DNA from: Litoreibacter albidus
GTDB taxonomy: Bacteria; Pseudomonadota; Alphaproteobacteria; Rhodobacterales; Rhodobacteraceae
Assembly: GCF_900107015.1 (NCBI RefSeq)
Contig: NZ_FNOI01000003.1
Location: forward strand, 62,001-126,000
Direction: 5' to 3'
Length of the DNA: 64,000 nucleotides
The stretch's first letter is position 1, and each line of letters opens with the position of its first letter. This document shows positions 28,372-36,177 of this stretch, one piece after another. The notes below the pieces were generated by a model. The model had not been told where the DNA came from, did not search any database, and saw only the letters and a program-made list of their open reading frames with translations. The translations under genes were made by a program, and so were the position numbers.

Positions 28372-28601
28372 TAGGACAGCTCGATTGTGTAGCTTTCGAT
28401 CACCGTGTTCGCGAGCAGCTTTTCGCACATGTCTTTTACCGTGGCTTCCGTTGTGCCGTCGGCCAGTTCCAGCTCTATCACTTTGCCTTGGCGAACGCCT
28501 TCAACCCCGTTGAACCCCAAGGTTCCAAGCGCGTGGCGGATCGCTTCGCCTTGCGGGTCCAGCACTCCGGTTTTCAACATGATATGAACACGTGCTTTCA
28601 T
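28371..28601 (-). CDS. purS: phosphoribosylformylglycinamidine synthase subunit PurS
   Basis: The 76-residue PurS bridges PurL and PurQ in the FGAM synthase complex found in most bacteria other than gammaproteobacteria. The family pattern is clear: KARVHIMLKTGVLDPQGEA, then GVEGVRQGKVIELEL, and a C-terminal CEKLLANTVIESYTIEL. GGGAG lies nine bases before the ATG. Its stop overlaps the start of the alcohol dehydrogenase gene. Confidence 0.95.
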   Translation of the reverse strand: MKARVHIMLKTGVLDPQGEAIRHALGTLGFNGVEGVRQGKVIELELADGTTEATVKDMCEKLLANTVIESYTIELS

Positions 28602-28614
28602 GATCTTAGCTCCC

Positions 28615-28989
28615 TCAGCTCTTTAAGACGGCGCATTCCCAGCCGTCATATTCCCAGCCCATACGCGCAAATTCCTCGCGCAGGCCGTTTGTTAGTTGGT
28701 TAAATTCATCGGTGGCGACGGGCACGTGATGCTCGCCCATCAGGCCGTTGTGGTATTGGGTGTCGGAGACCTCAAGACCGGCCTCCGCGAACAGATCAAC
28801 CGCGCGGTCGCGGCCTGCGGGCTGGGCACCGCGCTTTGGGTAGGCAAAGTGGCGCACATGGCGGTCTTCGGTGCCATCGTCCCCCTGCTCCGCGATTTGG
28901 TCCAGTACCAATTGATTGGCTTTGGCGCTGCCCAACTCTAACGGCCTGCGAAACCGCGCGACGATAGAGTTGAGCAAATCTTTAATCAC
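28615..28989 (-). CDS. RraB-family regulator of ribonuclease E activity
   Basis: A 124-residue protein with the ferredoxin-like RraB pattern: an N-terminal helix (about 15-30, ANQLVLDQIAEQGDDG), an alternating core, and the C-terminal signature FARMGWEYDGWECAV, matching the conserved YDGW of RraB. In E. coli RraB binds the RNase E scaffold and changes which RNAs are cut. The start is a GTG at 28989, with GGAA nine bases upstream and 13 bp after the purC stop. It lies inside the purine operon, and rne is about 6 kb away. Function in this lineage is inferred from the family. Confidence 0.75.
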   Translation of the reverse strand: MIKDLLNSIVARFRRPLELGSAKANQLVLDQIAEQGDDGTEDRHVRHFAYPKRGAQPAGRDRAVDLFAEAGLEVSDTQYHNGLMGEHHVPVATDEFNQLTNGLREEFARMGWEYDGWECAVLKS

Positions 28990-29002
28990 AGCGCAGTTTC
29001 CG

Positions 29003-29764
29003 TCAGTTGATAAGCGTCGGTTTACCCAAAGGCGCGTTGTTGTTGGGCAAAACACCCAAACGCCGCGCCACTTCCGTATAAGCATCGGCCAAGTTGCCAA
29101 GATCGCGGCGGAACACATCTTTGTCCAGCTTTTCGCCGGTCTCCATGTCCCAAAGGCGGCAGCTATCGGGGCTGATTTCATCCGCAACGATCAAGCGCTG
29201 GAATTCTCCGTCAAACTGGCGACCAATTTCGATTTTGAAATCAATCAGCTTGATGCCAACGCCGTACATAACGCCCGACATGAAGTCATTCACCCGCAAG
29301 GCCAGCGCAATGATGTCGTCCAAATCCTGCTGGCTCGCCCAGCCAAGGGCAATGATGTATTCCTCTGGCACCAGCGGATCACCAAGCGAGTCGTCCTTGT
29401 AAGAAAACTCAACGATGGGGCGCGGCAGCATTGTGCCCTCTTCCATCCCAAGGCGCTTTGCCATCGAACCAGCAGCGTAGTTGCGCACGATGACCTCAAG
29501 CGGGATAATTTCCACGGCGCGGATGAGTTGCTCGCGCATGTTCAGGCGCTTGATGAAATGCGTCGGCACCCCGATCTGGCCAAGCCCTGTCATAAAGAAC
29601 TCGCTCAGGCGGTTGTTCAAAACGCCTTTGCCTTCGATGATACCGTGCTTTTCGGCGTTATTCGCTGTCGCGTCATCCTTGAAGTACTGGATCAATGTAC
29701 CTGGCTCTGGGCCTTCGTACAGTGTTTTCGCTTTGCCTTCGTATATCTTCTTACCGCGTGCCAT
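29003..29764 (-). CDS. purC: phosphoribosylaminoimidazole-succinocarboxamide synthase
   Basis: PurC joins CAIR and aspartate using ATP (SAICAR synthetase). The 253-residue protein shows [13 protein letters not shown] at the N-terminus, the [17 protein letters not shown] motif and IDFKIEIGR with SPDSCRLWD. The ATG at 29764 is chosen over one two codons upstream because AGGAG is six bases before it. It is the first gene of the minus-strand purine operon, with a good promoter upstream. Confidence 0.97.
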   Translation of the reverse strand: MARGKKIYEGKAKTLYEGPEPGTLIQYFKDDATANNAEKHGIIEGKGVLNNRLSEFFMTGLGQIGVPTHFIKRLNMREQLIRAVEIIPLEVIVRNYAAGSMAKRLGMEEGTMLPRPIVEFSYKDDSLGDPLVPEEYIIALGWASQQDLDDIIALALRVNDFMSGVMYGVGIKLIDFKIEIGRQFDGEFQRLIVADEISPDSCRLWDMETGEKLDKDVFRRDLGNLADAYTEVARRLGVLPNNNAPLGKPTLIN

Positions 29765-29826
29765 AAGCATCTCCTGTGGCGCGGCGTCCCGCGCGGGGTG
29801 GGACTCGCATCCCCTCGTTAGCGCAG

Positions 29827-29855
29827 CCTATACGTCACCCGTGCCGGTCAGACAA
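29827..29855 (-). promoter_or_regulatory. sigma-70-type promoter of the purC operon
   Basis: On the minus strand, TTGTCT (29855-29850) and TATAGG (29832-29827) have a 17-bp spacer. The predicted start near 29820 leaves a leader of about 56 nt before purC. Confidence 0.6.
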
Positions 29856-29899
29856 GCAATGCGAAGCGCGTCACTTCGCAGCGCTTGCGCAGCAGCCCC

Positions 29900-29928
29900 T
29901 TGCGCTGGTCGGTTTGCATGGGCATATC
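29900..29928 (+). promoter_or_regulatory. candidate promoter of the DUF1476 gene
   Basis: TTGCGC (29900-29905) and CATATC (29923-29928) are spaced 17 bp apart. The downstream gene starts at 29959 with a strong AGGAG site. Confidence 0.4.
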
Positions 29929-29958
29929 AAGAGTAACAGATATTGACAGGAGCCCCCC

Positions 29959-30273
29959 ATGACCACGTTTGATGACCGCGAGAATGCGTTTGAAAGCAAA
30001 TTCGCCCATGACGCAGAAATGCAGTTCAAAGCAGAAGCCCGCCGCAACAAACTGCTGGGACTATGGGCCGCGGACCTGATGGGCAAATCCGGCGACGACG
30101 CCGCGGCTTATGCCAAAGAGGTTGTACGCGCTGATTTTGAAGAAGCTGGCGATGAAGACGTATACCGCAAAGTCGCGGGCGATATTGGCGACAAAGCCGA
30201 CGAGGCCACGATCCGCGCCAAAATGGCGGAATTCATGGCCGAAGCCAAATCGCAGCTGCTGACAGAGCTGTAA
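29959..30273 (+). CDS. DUF1476 protein, F1-ATPase inhibitor zeta subunit
   Basis: A 104-residue soluble four-helix protein of the DUF1476 family, restricted to alphaproteobacteria. The N-terminal TTFDDRENAFESKFAHD matches the inhibitory region of the Paracoccus zeta subunit, which blocks ATP hydrolysis by the F1F0 synthase. It also has LLGLWAADLMG and a C-terminal helix. AGGAG precedes the ATG by six bases. It is divergent from purC, and an intrinsic terminator follows, so it is probably monocistronic. Confidence 0.9.
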   Translation: MTTFDDRENAFESKFAHDAEMQFKAEARRNKLLGLWAADLMGKSGDDAAAYAKEVVRADFEEAGDEDVYRKVAGDIGDKADEATIRAKMAEFMAEAKSQLLTEL

Positions 30274-30293
30274 TTTGACGAAATTCGACGTTT

Positions 30294-30326
30294 AAGGCTG
30301 CCGAAGTAAATTCGGCAGCCTTTTTC
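30294..30326 (+). terminator. intrinsic terminator after the DUF1476 gene
   Basis: A perfect ten-base-pair stem (30296-30305 with 30311-30320), five-base loop GTAAA, followed by TTTTTCTTT. It starts 21 bp past the stop codon. Confidence 0.9.
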
Positions 30327-30394
30327 TTTGGTTTACCCTGCCCCACCCAACGACAAGGGCCGCAGAACGTGGTTTCAAACGCAAGGCGCTCATG

Positions 30395-30420
30395 ATCATT
30401 ATGATGATTATCAATTTGAT
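30395..30420. promoter_or_regulatory. paired palindromes upstream of the homocysteine methyltransferase gene
   Basis: Two 5+1+5 palindromes lie in an AT-rich patch: ATCAT-T-ATGAT at 30395-30405 and ATCAA-T-TTGAT at 30410-30420, with centres 15 bp apart. They sit about 65-90 bp before the start codon. A dimeric regulator of methionine or SAM metabolism is a reasonable guess, but the protein is not identified. Confidence 0.4.
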
Positions 30421-30482
30421 TCATCTGCGGTAGCGTGTGAAGAGGCGCCTTGACGGACTCCGCTTCACAACAGGACAGCTTA

Positions 30483-31496
30483 ATGACCCAGACCAACGCC
30501 CTTAGCAAAATGCTCGCCGAACGCGACTGGATTCTTGCGGACGGTGCAACTGGCACGCAGTTGTTCAACATGGGTCTCAGCGCGGGCGACGCGCCGGAGT
30601 TGTGGAACGCGGATCACCCTGATCGCATCCACAAACTCTACAGCGACGCCGTGGAGGCCGGGTCCGACCTGTTTCTAACCAACTCTTTCGGCGGCAACGC
30701 GTCGCGGATGAAGTTGCACGACGCGCAGGATCGCGTGTTTGAATTAAACCGCCTCGCCGCCGAAATCGGGCGAGAGGTCGCGGACGCATCTGGGCGCACG
30801 GTGATCGTTGCGGGCTCCATGGGGCCGACCGGTGATATCATGGCGCCCATGGGCACCCTCACCCACGAAAGCGCGGTGGAGATGTTTCACGAGCAGGCCG
30901 AAGGCCTGAAGGCTGGCGGCGCGGACGTGCTGTGGTCAGAGACCATTTCCGCCCCCGAAGAGTTGAAAGCCGCCTGTGAAGGCGCGCGCCTTGCAGGCAT
31001 GCCTTGGTGTGGCACAATGAGCTTTGACACCGCCGGACGCACCATGATGGGGCTGACGTCAGGCGGCTTGGCGCAGTTGGCCGACCGCTTGCCACAGACG
31101 CCTGTGGCGTTTGGTGCGAACTGTGGCGTTGGCTCTTCTGATTTGCTGCGTACGGTGCTCGGCTTTGAAAACACCAGCATCCCGATCATTGCCAAAGGCA
31201 ACGCCGGCATCCCTAAGTACCACGACGGCCACATCCATTACGACGGCACGCCGGAGCTTATGGCGGATTACGCCTGTCTCGCCCGCGATTCAGGTGCGAC
31301 CATCATTGGCGGCTGCTGCGGCACAACCCCAGAGCATTTGCGCAGCATGCGCGAAGCGCTGGAGACACGTCCGCGCGGCCCGCGCCCCACGCTGGAACAG
31401 ATCACCGAACGGTTGGGCGGGTTTTCGTCCGAGAGCGACGGCACGGACGGCGCGGGCCCTGCCCCGCGCGTGACCCGCCGCCGCGCACGGACATAG
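30483..31496 (+). CDS. bmt: homocysteine S-methyltransferase (betaine--homocysteine methyltransferase-like)
   Basis: A 337-residue TIM-barrel enzyme of the Hcy-methyltransferase family. Zinc-binding cysteines are Cys214 (GANCGVG) and Cys278/Cys279 (GGCCGTTPEH); the N-terminal DGATGTQLF is typical. It transfers a methyl group to homocysteine to make methionine. The corrinoid-protein gene downstream suggests the donor may be methylcobalamin on that protein rather than betaine directly, which would be equivalent to the first domain of MetH. The last 25 residues are a basic, disordered tail. The ATG at 30483 has AGGA about eight bases upstream. Confidence 0.85.
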   Translation: MTQTNALSKMLAERDWILADGATGTQLFNMGLSAGDAPELWNADHPDRIHKLYSDAVEAGSDLFLTNSFGGNASRMKLHDAQDRVFELNRLAAEIGREVADASGRTVIVAGSMGPTGDIMAPMGTLTHESAVEMFHEQAEGLKAGGADVLWSETISAPEELKAACEGARLAGMPWCGTMSFDTAGRTMMGLTSGGLAQLADRLPQTPVAFGANCGVGSSDLLRTVLGFENTSIPIIAKGNAGIPKYHDGHIHYDGTPELMADYACLARDSGATIIGGCCGTTPEHLRSMREALETRPRGPRPTLEQITERLGGFSSESDGTDGAGPAPRVTRRRART

Positions 31497-31673
31497 CCGC
31501 CACATCAAGCAAAAGCCGGTCATATGACCAGCCATGAGACGAAGATCACGATGCGCAAGTCGTTGCCAGCTACCGCTATGTCGCAAAACGTCGCGCCCGA
31601 AAGGGTCCGTCGGCGCATCAGTTTATTAACGCAAGACCACAGTGCACCCGCGCGAGTTTAGGAGTTCTAAACC

Positions 31674-32378
31674 ATGTCAGACGAAGAAGACGATATCATC
31701 CTGTCGGAACTCAACGACGAAGAGCTTGTCGCGCAGATGTTCGACGACCTCTACGACGGCCTCAAAGAAGAGATCGAGGAAGGCGTCGAAATCCTGCTGG
31801 AACGCAAGTGGGAACCCTATGACATCCTGACCAAAGCGCTGGTTGGCGGCATGACCATCGTGGGCAACGACTTCCGCGATGGTATCTTGTTCGTGCCAGA
31901 AGTGCTGTTGGCGGCGAACGCAATGAAAGGCGGCATGGCCATCCTGAAGCCGCTGCTGATTGAAACCGGCGCGCCGCGTGTCGGCAAAATGGTCATCGGC
32001 ACAGTCAAAGGCGATATCCACGACATCGGCAAAAACCTTGTCGGGATGATGATGGAAGGCGCGGGGTTCGAGGTCGTCGACCTTGGCATCAACAACTCTG
32101 TCGAATCGTATTTCGAGGCGATGGAAGCTGAGAACCCCGACATCCTCGGCATGTCCGCCCTGCTGACAACCACGATGCCTTACATGAAAGTCGTGATCGA
32201 CACGATGGTGGAAAAGGGCGTCCGTGATAACTACACCGTCTTGGTGGGTGGCGCGCCACTGAACGAGGAGTTCGGCAAAGCTATCGGCGCTGATGCATAC
32301 TGCCGCGACGCGGCCGTTGCGGTTGAAACCGCGAAAGACTTCATGGCCCGTAAGCACAACCAATTGGCTGCTGGCTAA
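31674..32378 (+). CDS. corrinoid (B12-binding) methyltransferase protein
   Basis: A 234-residue cobalamin carrier. It has a helical cap domain (about 15-100, ending VPEVLLAANAMKGGMAIL) and a Rossmann B12-binding domain with the base-off motif D114-x-H116-x-x-G119 (GDIHDIGKN), then SALLTTTMP and VLVGGAPLNEEF. The cofactor cobalt carries methyl groups between donor and acceptor enzymes, as in MtbC/MttC or the B12 module of MetH. AGGAG precedes the ATG. It lies 177 bp after the homocysteine methyltransferase gene, so together they may supply the methyl-transfer half of a split methionine synthase. Confidence 0.92.
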   Translation: MSDEEDDIILSELNDEELVAQMFDDLYDGLKEEIEEGVEILLERKWEPYDILTKALVGGMTIVGNDFRDGILFVPEVLLAANAMKGGMAILKPLLIETGAPRVGKMVIGTVKGDIHDIGKNLVGMMMEGAGFEVVDLGINNSVESYFEAMEAENPDILGMSALLTTTMPYMKVVIDTMVEKGVRDNYTVLVGGAPLNEEFGKAIGADAYCRDAAVAVETAKDFMARKHNQLAAG

Positions 32379-32483
32379 GCGATCTGGCGACAAACGCCCT
32401 TCGTGCGCTTGCGCGGGAGGGGCCGCGCTTGACGTTGCAGCGCTGCAGCGCAATCATGTGCCGCCGTTCTCAAGGATCTAGCC

Positions 32484-32675
32484 ATGCCCTTTACCCGCCT
32501 TGCCTTGATCTTGTGCTATGTCATCGTCGCCGCTGGTCTGACCGTTTTCGTGTTCTCGCAGATGCAGCCCCAAGGGCACGCCGCGCAGGCCATCCCCGCG
32601 CTATTGCCACTGGCGATGTTGGCTGGCCTGTTGATCCGCGCTTTGCACAAGAGGCTCGACCGTGACGACACCTGA
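32484..32675 (+). CDS. small two-helix membrane protein
   Basis: A 63-residue protein with two hydrophobic segments (about 5-25 and 36-52) and a charged C-terminus (HKRLDRDDT). I recognise no family. AAGGA lies seven bases before the ATG. Its 3' end overlaps the DUF1638 gene by 14 bp, so it is probably a real, co-translated gene in the corrinoid cluster. Confidence 0.6.
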   Translation: MPFTRLALILCYVIVAAGLTVFVFSQMQPQGHAAQAIPALLPLAMLAGLLIRALHKRLDRDDT

Positions 32676-33297
32676 TGACGCCACCCTGAGGGATGACGGC
32701 CTAGCGCCGCCGCGCGACGTCGGACGCGTGCTGCTCATCGCCTGTGGGGCACTGGCGCGGGAAATTCTGGCGGTGAAGGAAAGCCGTGGGTGGGAGCATA
32801 TGGCCCTCGCCTGCCTGCCAGCCATCTTGCACAACACGCCCGACAAGATCGTGCCTGCCGTCCGCGCTGCCGTCGCAAAGCACAAAGCCAGCTACGACAA
32901 GATATTCGTCGTCTATGCGGACTGCGGCACAGGTGGACAGTTGAAAGCCGCCTGCGACGAGATGGGCGTGGAGATGGTCGAAGGCCCCCATTGCTACAGC
33001 TTTTACGAGGGCAACGCCGCATTCGCCGCCCGCGAAGAGGTCACATCCTTTTTCCTGACGGATTTTCTGTGCCGCCAGTTCGATGCCTTTGTGGTGAAAC
33101 CTTTGGGGTTAGACCGCCACCCCGAACTGCGCGACATGTACTTCGGCAACTATGAAAAGCTGGTCTATCAGGCGCAAATCCGCGACCCCGCCCTAGAAGA
33201 CAAAGCCAAAGCCTGCGCTGACTATTTGGGGTTGGCCTATGAATACCGCTTTACAGGATACGGGGATCTGGAAACCGCGCTCGCGGCGCAAGCCTAG
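32662..33297 (+). CDS. DUF1638 domain protein
   Basis: A 211-residue cytoplasmic protein of the DUF1638 family: VLLIACGALAREIL near the N-terminus, a central VYADCGTGGQL motif and a HCYSFYEG motif. Cys and His residues in these motifs may bind a metal. The family recurs beside corrinoid methyltransferase genes in methanogens and roseobacters, but its function is unknown; here the neighbourhood supports a role in methyl transfer or corrinoid handling. The start is a GTG at 32662 with GAGG eight bases upstream; no in-frame ATG is nearby. Confidence 0.82.
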   Translation: MTTPDDATLRDDGLAPPRDVGRVLLIACGALAREILAVKESRGWEHMALACLPAILHNTPDKIVPAVRAAVAKHKASYDKIFVVYADCGTGGQLKAACDEMGVEMVEGPHCYSFYEGNAAFAAREEVTSFFLTDFLCRQFDAFVVKPLGLDRHPELRDMYFGNYEKLVYQAQIRDPALEDKAKACADYLGLAYEYRFTGYGDLETALAAQA

Positions 33298-33708
33298 CTA
33301 GGCCGCCGCAGCAGCGACTTGGCGCAAACGCTCAACCATCGCGCGCACGCCGTTGGAGCGTTGCGCCGATAAGTGCTCGTTCAGCCCCAGACGGCCCAGC
33401 TCCGCGACCGCATCGACCTTGCCGATCTCCGCCACGGGCAAGCCGGAATAGAGCGCCTTCAGCACCGCGATCAGGCCGCGCACAATCATCGCATCGCTTT
33501 CGCCATCAAAGGTCAGGATGCCCTGCTCGATCTTCGGGTGCAGCCACACTTGGCTGGCGCATCCGTCCACCTTCGTGGCGGGCACCTTCAGCGCGTCATC
33601 CAGCGGGTCCATTGCTTTGCCCATGTCGATCACGTGGCGGTAACGGTCCTCCCAATCGTCTAGGAATTCGAAGGTCTCAACGACCTCTTCAAATGGTTCT
33701 TGGGCCAT
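33298..33708 (-). CDS. sufE: SufE family sulfur-acceptor protein
   Basis: A 136-residue SufE. The acceptor cysteine is Cys50 in VDGCASQVW, which receives persulfide sulfur from SufS for iron-sulfur cluster assembly. The fold is shown by FLDDWEDRYRHVIDMGK, FDGESDAMIVRGLIAVL and the C-terminal QRSNGVRAMVERL. The ATG at 33708 is placed at the family N-terminus (MAQEPFEE); in-frame codons further upstream are not conserved in character. No other suf genes are adjacent, so it works at a distance from the main cluster. Confidence 0.92.
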   Translation of the reverse strand: MAQEPFEEVVETFEFLDDWEDRYRHVIDMGKAMDPLDDALKVPATKVDGCASQVWLHPKIEQGILTFDGESDAMIVRGLIAVLKALYSGLPVAEIGKVDAVAELGRLGLNEHLSAQRSNGVRAMVERLRQVAAAAA

Positions 33709-33845
33709 GACTTTGCGCCTTTCGATCAGTGTTCCTTCGCAGTTAACCCGCCGTTGATGCGTCGTCCAGTGCAAGGCGGACTTTTCAAGTCGGCTCTGGT
33801 AGGCTACTCCAGTGGGAAATAGATCCGCAGGCAGGAATACGAGCA

Positions 33846-34304
33846 ATGACACGTACCATTTTGGCAATTCTGGCAGTGAGCCTGACCGTCACCGCTTGCG
33901 GGCGCATCCGCGACTCTCGCGTGAACCCTTTCAACTGGTTTGGCCGCGACCGCACCGAAACAGTTGCAGTCGCCGATGAGGCCTTACTGCGCGATCCACG
34001 CCCCTTCGTGGCGCAGGTCATTTCCCTGAAGGTAGAGCCAACGCCCGAGGGTGCGATCATCCGCGTTGTGGGGCTTCCCGGCTTGCAAGGCTACTGGAAT
34101 GCCGAACTGCTGGAAGTCGACCGCGACGACCTGAGCACGCTCACCTATGAGTTCCGCGTGTCGCCGCCGCCCTATCAAACGCGCCAAAGCACGCAACGCT
34201 CCCGCGAGATCATCGCCGCGAAAGCCGTGTCCACCAACCGCTTGAACAAAGTCCGTACAATTACAGTTATCGGGCAAAGCAATCGGCGGGCTGTTAAGCG
34301 TTAA
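33846..34304 (+). CDS. predicted lipoprotein of unknown function
   Basis: A 152-residue protein with a lipoprotein signal peptide ending in the lipobox VTAC (lipidated Cys18). The mature part is a small alpha/beta domain with no family I can name. A central stretch VISLKVEPTPEGAIIRVVGLPG and the basic C-terminus (SNRRAVKR) are visible. AGGA precedes the ATG by nine bases. It is divergent from sufE and converges on rnd; its stop lies within a perfect ten-base-pair inverted repeat. Confidence 0.75.
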   Translation: MTRTILAILAVSLTVTACGRIRDSRVNPFNWFGRDRTETVAVADEALLRDPRPFVAQVISLKVEPTPEGAIIRVVGLPGLQGYWNAELLEVDRDDLSTLTYEFRVSPPPYQTRQSTQRSREIIAAKAVSTNRLNKVRTITVIGQSNRRAVKR

Positions 34305-34317
34305 GAGTAACGCTTAA
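34294..34317. terminator. perfect inverted repeat spanning two converging stop codons
   Basis: Ten-base-pair arms (34294-34303 and 34308-34317) with loop AGAG. The TAA stop of the lipoprotein gene and the TAA stop of rnd both fall inside it. No T-run follows on either strand, so it is at best a weak bidirectional terminator, perhaps an mRNA 3'-end stabiliser. Confidence 0.5.
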
Positions 34318-35486
34318 AGCTCTATAATCTTTACGGAACTTCCGACACAGGACAGCGCCAATTCACCGTCACAGAGGCGCAGCGCGTCCGCGCCGAACAC
34401 TTCTGCGCGCCAGCCTTTAAGGGCCAGCACGTCGCGCCCGCCCAACGCAATGTCATCCAGATCAGACGCCGTTGCGATCAGCTTTTGCGCGATACCCACT
34501 TCCTCGGCCTTCGCCTTCAGCATTACCCGCAGCAAGTCGGCCAAGGCCGAATTCATGTTGGAACGATCCCGTGCAGCAGGCACTTTGGGCATATCTTCGG
34601 GCGGGCATGCAACGCCAGCAGCGACAGCCGCCAGAATACCATCGGCGATCGGCCCTTTGCGCGCATCGCGCAGCAACAGGCGAGACTTGCCAATATCGCG
34701 CTCATCCTTGGGCTTGGTCGATGCCAGTTCCAGCAAAGCGTCGTCCTTGTAAACACGGCTGCGCGGTACGTTGCGCTCTTGCGCATAGGCTTCACGGAAC
34801 TTCGCCAACTCGCGCACAATAGCCAAAAACTTCGGCGCGTTGGAGCGTACTTTGACCCGACGCCATGCATCCTTCGGGTCGACCACATACGTTTCCGGCG
34901 CCCGTAGAATAGCCATCTCTTCCTCAACCCATGGCTTGCGCCCCGTGCGCTCCAGCCGTTTGGACAGGTATTCGTAGATGTCGCGCAGGTGGGTCACATC
35001 GGCCAAGGCATACAGTTTTTGCGCATCGCTCAGCGGACGGCGCGACCAATCGGTGAACCGCGATGATTTGTCGACGGAGGATTTGACGATCTTGCGCACC
35101 AAGGTCTCATAACCGACCTGCTCACCAAAATCACAAACCATGGCCGCGACTTGGGTGTCGAACAGCGGATGCGGGATCACCCCGCCCTCAACAAAGAAAA
35201 TTTCCAAGTCCTGTCGGGCGGCGTGAAAGACCTTCACCACGGTCTCATCGCGGAACAGATCATAAAGCGGCTCCAACGACATATCGGCGCCTGCAATCGG
35301 ATCTACCAGAACCGCATCGTTCCGATCATCACCTGGAACCGCCAACTGGATCAAACACAGCTTCGCGTAATACGTTCGCTCCCGCAGGAATTCTGTATCG
35401 ACGGTTACGTAAGGGGAAGACTTGGCCCGTTCACAAAACGCGGCAAGCTCTTCGGTGGTTGTGATCGTTATGATGTTGGCTGGCAT
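34314..35486 (-). CDS. rnd: ribonuclease D
   Basis: A 390-residue 3'-5' exoribonuclease for tRNA and small RNA 3' ends. The DEDDy site is visible: Asp30 and Glu32 in VTVDTEFLRERTYYA, the Asp in FHAARQDLEIF, and the Tyr/Asp motif LYALADVTHLRDIY. HRDC-type helical regions follow (about 210-290 and 310-380). Length fits the family (E. coli 375). The ribosome site is weak. It lies 100 bp downstream of purN on the same strand. Confidence 0.95.
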   Translation of the reverse strand: MPANIITITTTEELAAFCERAKSSPYVTVDTEFLRERTYYAKLCLIQLAVPGDDRNDAVLVDPIAGADMSLEPLYDLFRDETVVKVFHAARQDLEIFFVEGGVIPHPLFDTQVAAMVCDFGEQVGYETLVRKIVKSSVDKSSRFTDWSRRPLSDAQKLYALADVTHLRDIYEYLSKRLERTGRKPWVEEEMAILRAPETYVVDPKDAWRRVKVRSNAPKFLAIVRELAKFREAYAQERNVPRSRVYKDDALLELASTKPKDERDIGKSRLLLRDARKGPIADGILAAVAAGVACPPEDMPKVPAARDRSNMNSALADLLRVMLKAKAEEVGIAQKLIATASDLDDIALGGRDVLALKGWRAEVFGADALRLCDGELALSCVGSSVKIIEL

Positions 35487-35586
35487 GTAGGTTCTTTGGG
35501 TAATCTCTTGATGTTGTTGTTTTTTGTAGACTGCCCCCAGCCTATCTTTTCATAGGCGCTTTTGGGGCAAAAGGGAAGTACCAGCG

Positions 35587-36177
35587 TCACGTTAGCTCCA
35601 GCAGGCCCTGCTTACCGTCTGCGAAGCGGCGCAACACGGCTGGATACAAACGGTGCTCTTGCACCAAAACCTTCGCCGCAAGGCTTTGCGCAGTCTCATC
35701 CGGCGCCACTGTAACGCGGGCCTGCCCAAGGATCGGGCCGTCATCCAGCTCCGGCGTGACCACATGAACGGAGCATCCCGCCTCCGCATCGCCGGCCTCA
35801 AGCGCGCGGGCATGGGTGTTCAGGCCTTTGTATTTCGGCAAAAGCGAGGGGTGAATGTTCAACATCCGGCCCGCGTAACGTTCCACAAATCCGGCAGTCA
35901 GCACCCGCATGAAACCCGCAAGGCAAATAATATCGGGGGACGCCGCATCAAGCAGTTTGATCAACTCCGCCTCGAACGCGGTGCGGTCCTTGCCAAATTG
36001 CCGATGATCAACGGCAGCAACAGCCAAGCCCCGCTCCGCCGCGCGTTCCAGCCCTTTTGCGGCAGGATCGTTCGAGAGGACCAAGACCGGCCTTGCAGGG
36101 TGATCGCCCACCATGCTGTCACACAAGGTCAGCATGTTGGAGCCGCCACCCGAGACTAGGACGGCAACCTTTTTCAA
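35587..36177 (-). CDS. purN: phosphoribosylglycinamide formyltransferase
   Basis: PurN adds a formyl group from 10-formyl-THF to GAR. The 196-residue protein has [10 protein letters not shown] near the N-terminus, [13 protein letters not shown], the catalytic segment [14 protein letters not shown] with Asn-His, and [15 protein letters not shown] with the Asp. It overlaps the upstream purM gene by four bases, so the two are co-translated. Confidence 0.97.
   Translation of the reverse strand: MKKVAVLVSGGGSNMLTLCDSMVGDHPARPVLVLSNDPAAKGLERAAERGLAVAAVDHRQFGKDRTAFEAELIKLLDAASPDIICLAGFMRVLTAGFVERYAGRMLNIHPSLLPKYKGLNTHARALEAGDAEAGCSVHVVTPELDDGPILGQARVTVAPDETAQSLAAKVLVQEHRLYPAVLRRFADGKQGLLELT

Noticed and set aside
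31497-31673. Cobalamin, SAM or SAH riboswitch before the corrinoid gene
   Set aside because: I looked for the conserved cores and saw none; a covariance-model scan would be needed to exclude one fully.
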